Shown: positions 62,512 through 64,000 of the stretch, one piece after another | Numbering within the stretch: position 1 is the first letter of the stretch | How the letters are laid out: every line of letters starts with the position of its first letter | Source of the DNA: JAKIWV01 sp963773945 | GTDB lineage: Archaea > Thermoplasmatota > Thermoplasmata > Lutacidiplasmatales > UBA184 | Direction: 5' to 3' | DNA length: 64,000 nt | NCBI GenBank assembly: GCA_963773945.1 | Contig: CAVZDD010000004.1 | Span: 269,144 to 333,143, forward strand | Program-made: the position numbers and the translations under genes | Notes under the pieces: generated by a model | Database searches by the model: none | What the model saw: only the letters and a program-made list of their open reading frames with translations | What the model was told of the DNA's origin: nothing

Positions 62512-63347
62512 TGCACGTCGCTCACTACTCCCAGAGACTCTCCGAACTCGCGGCCCAGGGGGAACCCTTCGCGGTGGCGACCGTCATCCCGGACCGAGGG
62601 ATACCACCCTCGCCAAGACCGGGTTCAAGATCCTGGTGGCCCACGACGGCACGGTGACCGGCGGAACCCTCGGGGGCGGCTGTCCCGAAGGACCGATCGT
62701 CGCGGTCGCGCAGGAAACGATGAAAACCGGCTCACCGCGGGTCGTTCGGGTCCATCTGTCGACACCGAGCAGGCGGTCGGGGGTCTGGTCCGGGAAACCA
62801 ATCCCGACGAGATCTGGGTGCCGACCAATTGCGGGGGCACACTCGAGGTCTACGTCGAACCGATGCTTCCGTCCCAACGCCTCGTGATCGTGGGGCAGGG
62901 CGGGAAGGACGAGATCGGAGCGGCGCTGGTTCACCATGGGAAGTTGCTCGGATTCGAGGTCGTGGTGATCGACCGACGCACCGGTCCTCCCCGGAAGCGC
63001 CGAACCGATTAATCGAGTCGCCGACCGTCGATCCCACCGAGCTGGGCGCTCACGACTACGTCGTCGTCCTCACTAAGGGTGAGCGGGACGTGGCCGTCCT
63101 CGAGGCACTCTCCCACAGTCGGGCGAAGTTCGTGGGACTGCTGACCGGCACCGGTTACGTCGAACCTGGCCGAGCTCGAGAAGCACGGCGTGGACCCGGC
63201 CTTCCTGCGTTCGCTGCATGCGCAAATCAGTCTCGATATCGGGGCCCGCACCCCGAGGAGCTGACCCTCGCCATTCTGGACATCATTTCCATCAAGTACG
63301 GGAAGACGCACCGACCATCCGGCGCCCCACAGGCTGACGTCCGCTAG
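62512..63347 (+). pseudogene. second XdhC/CoxF-like maturation factor, several frameshifts
   Basis: From GTG 62512 the pieces read VHVAHYSQRLSELAAQGEPFAVATVIP, LAKTGFKILVAHDGTVTGGTLGGGCPEGPIVAVAQE, EIWVPTNCGGTLEVYVEPMLPSQRLVIVGQGGK, HDYVVVLTKGERDVAVLEALS, VGLLTGT, DPAFLRSLHAQISLDIGARTPEEL and AILDIISIKYGK. This is a complete XdhC-type layout, N-terminal domain then Rossmann domain. At least four frame changes are needed. The TAG stop at 63345-63347 overlaps the TAG of moaA on the other strand, both read from CTAG. Confidence 0.68.
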
Positions 63348-64000
63348 CGGGGCGGTGGCACGAGCTCGATCAGGGGGGCCGTGGCGGGGTTCAGACGTGG
63401 GTAGTTCTTGACGTAAGCGCCGTAGAGTGCAGGGACCGACGGGCCACAACGTTCCGGAACGCGAGACGGAGCTGGTCGTCATCCAGCCCCCGGGTCGGAA
63501 TAAGGTCGTCATTCCGGTTGAGGCAGCCCTTGAGCTCGCCCTTATGCGTCACCCGGAACCAGGTGGCAGTTCATGCAGAACTCCGGGTTAGCCACCGGGT
63601 CGACGACCTCGACCTCGGCGCCATCGAACAGGTAAACCCGCCGGTGGTGCATCTCGCGGTCAGACCTGGTTGGCCTTGCTGTCGAGCCATCGCTTGACCC
63701 CGTGGATGTTGACCGACCAGTCGTGCGGTCCCACGAGCTCGGGCATGAACTGGATCAGCTGTAGCCGCAGCCCCTCCCGGCCTCGGATGAAAGCGATCAG
63801 GTCCGGGATGTAGGGGAGCGAGCGGCGGAAGACGACCAGATTCAGCTTGAACGGGGTCAGTCCCACCCCGAGTGCGGCCTCGATGCCCGGAGCCTTCGGT
63901 GCGAGCTCTCCGTGTCGGATCTTCCCGGAACGCGACCGGATCGAGGGAATCGACGGAGACGTTGATCCGCTTCAGACCGGCGTTGCGGAGTCCCTCCGCC
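63344..64000 (-). pseudogene. moaA: MoaA (GTP 3',8-cyclase), 3' part, partial and frameshifted
   Basis: The gene starts beyond the right edge. Pieces in order: ISVDSL-like GLKRINVSVDSLD, LTPFKLNLVVFRRSLPYIPDLIAFIRG, LRLQLIQFMPELV, REMHHRRVYLFDGAEVEVVDPV, and a C-terminal cluster site NPEFCMNC...KGELKGCLNRNDDLIPTRG, ending VKNYPRLNPATAPLIELVPPPR. This is the C-terminal half of MoaA, the radical-SAM enzyme that starts molybdopterin synthesis. At least three frame changes occur. It completes the picture of a Mo-cofactor locus. Confidence 0.7.

Noticed and set aside
1..64000. CRISPR arrays, IS elements, integrase or attachment sites
   Set aside because: No regular direct repeats with spacers, no transposase or integrase genes, and none of the three tRNA genes has an adjacent integrase or repeated 3' end.

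Overview
This window is about 64 kb of GC-rich (roughly 65 percent by eye) archaeal chromosome. The archaeal assignment rests on the information-processing genes: RNA polymerase subunits RpoL and RpoE', Spt4, TFS, Alba, ribosomal proteins S24e and S27ae, archaeosine synthase, a Taw2-type wybutosine enzyme, archaeal-type ProRS and AsnRS, type II phosphorylating GAPDH, KptA, and TrmB and bacterio-opsin-activator-type regulators. Promoters are TATA-like boxes 25-40 bp upstream of starts, often with essentially no leader. High GC, menaquinone-type genes, many zinc-ribbon membrane proteins and an aerobic CO dehydrogenase suggest a euryarchaeote, plausibly a high-GC Thermoplasmatota lineage from soil or sediment. 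That placement is inference. There are no rRNAs, CRISPR arrays, transposases or prophage genes; the three tRNAs show no visible introns.

Layout. 0-10.5 kb: a methyltransferase tail, small hypothetical genes, tRNA-Val, archaeosine synthase ArcS, a UbiA/UbiD quinone pair, a Bat-type regulator, and a PadR-controlled ABC exporter with a palindromic operator. 10.7-22 kb: dUTPase, a Hef-type helicase, a membrane glycosyltransferase, a frameshifted aldehyde dehydrogenase, KptA-RpoL, PurD, TFS-AsnRS, a GNAT and zinc-ribbon proteins. 22-35 kb: tRNA-Leu, Alba, an RDD membrane protein, aspartate ammonia-lyase, TrmB, Taw2, an aminotransferase, a UbiE-type methyltransferase, a large AAA/TPR ATPase, ProRS and a DUF373 protein. 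35-45 kb: a phosphoribosyltransferase, glutamate dehydrogenase, another ABC-2 exporter, ThiL, acyl-CoA dehydrogenase, GAPDH, a VOC protein, and the classic archaeal operon rpoE-spt4-dephospho-CoA kinase-rps24e-rps27ae.

45.6-53 kb is more accessory: a divergent HxlR / tandem Rieske / peroxiredoxin group, a glycosyltransferase, a five-gene MarR-ABC-ABC cluster, tRNA-Arg, and a 545-bp stretch with two strong hairpins flanking a possible 53-codon gene. 53.4-56.3 kb holds a cyclic-nucleotide-binding-domain protein and two oligopeptide-type ABC permeases without visible partners.

56.4-64 kb is a molybdenum hydroxylase locus: coxM-coxS-coxL-coxG, then XdhC-like, MocA-like, a second XdhC-like and MoaA genes. 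CoxL carries AYRCSFR, the form I aerobic CO dehydrogenase active-site loop, so this archaeon probably oxidises CO with electrons passing to a menaquinone-type pool (UbiA, UbiD and UbiE genes are in the window). This 7.5 kb also carries many more apparent frameshifts than the rest, which looks like poor consensus quality near a contig end rather than decay of a whole pathway.
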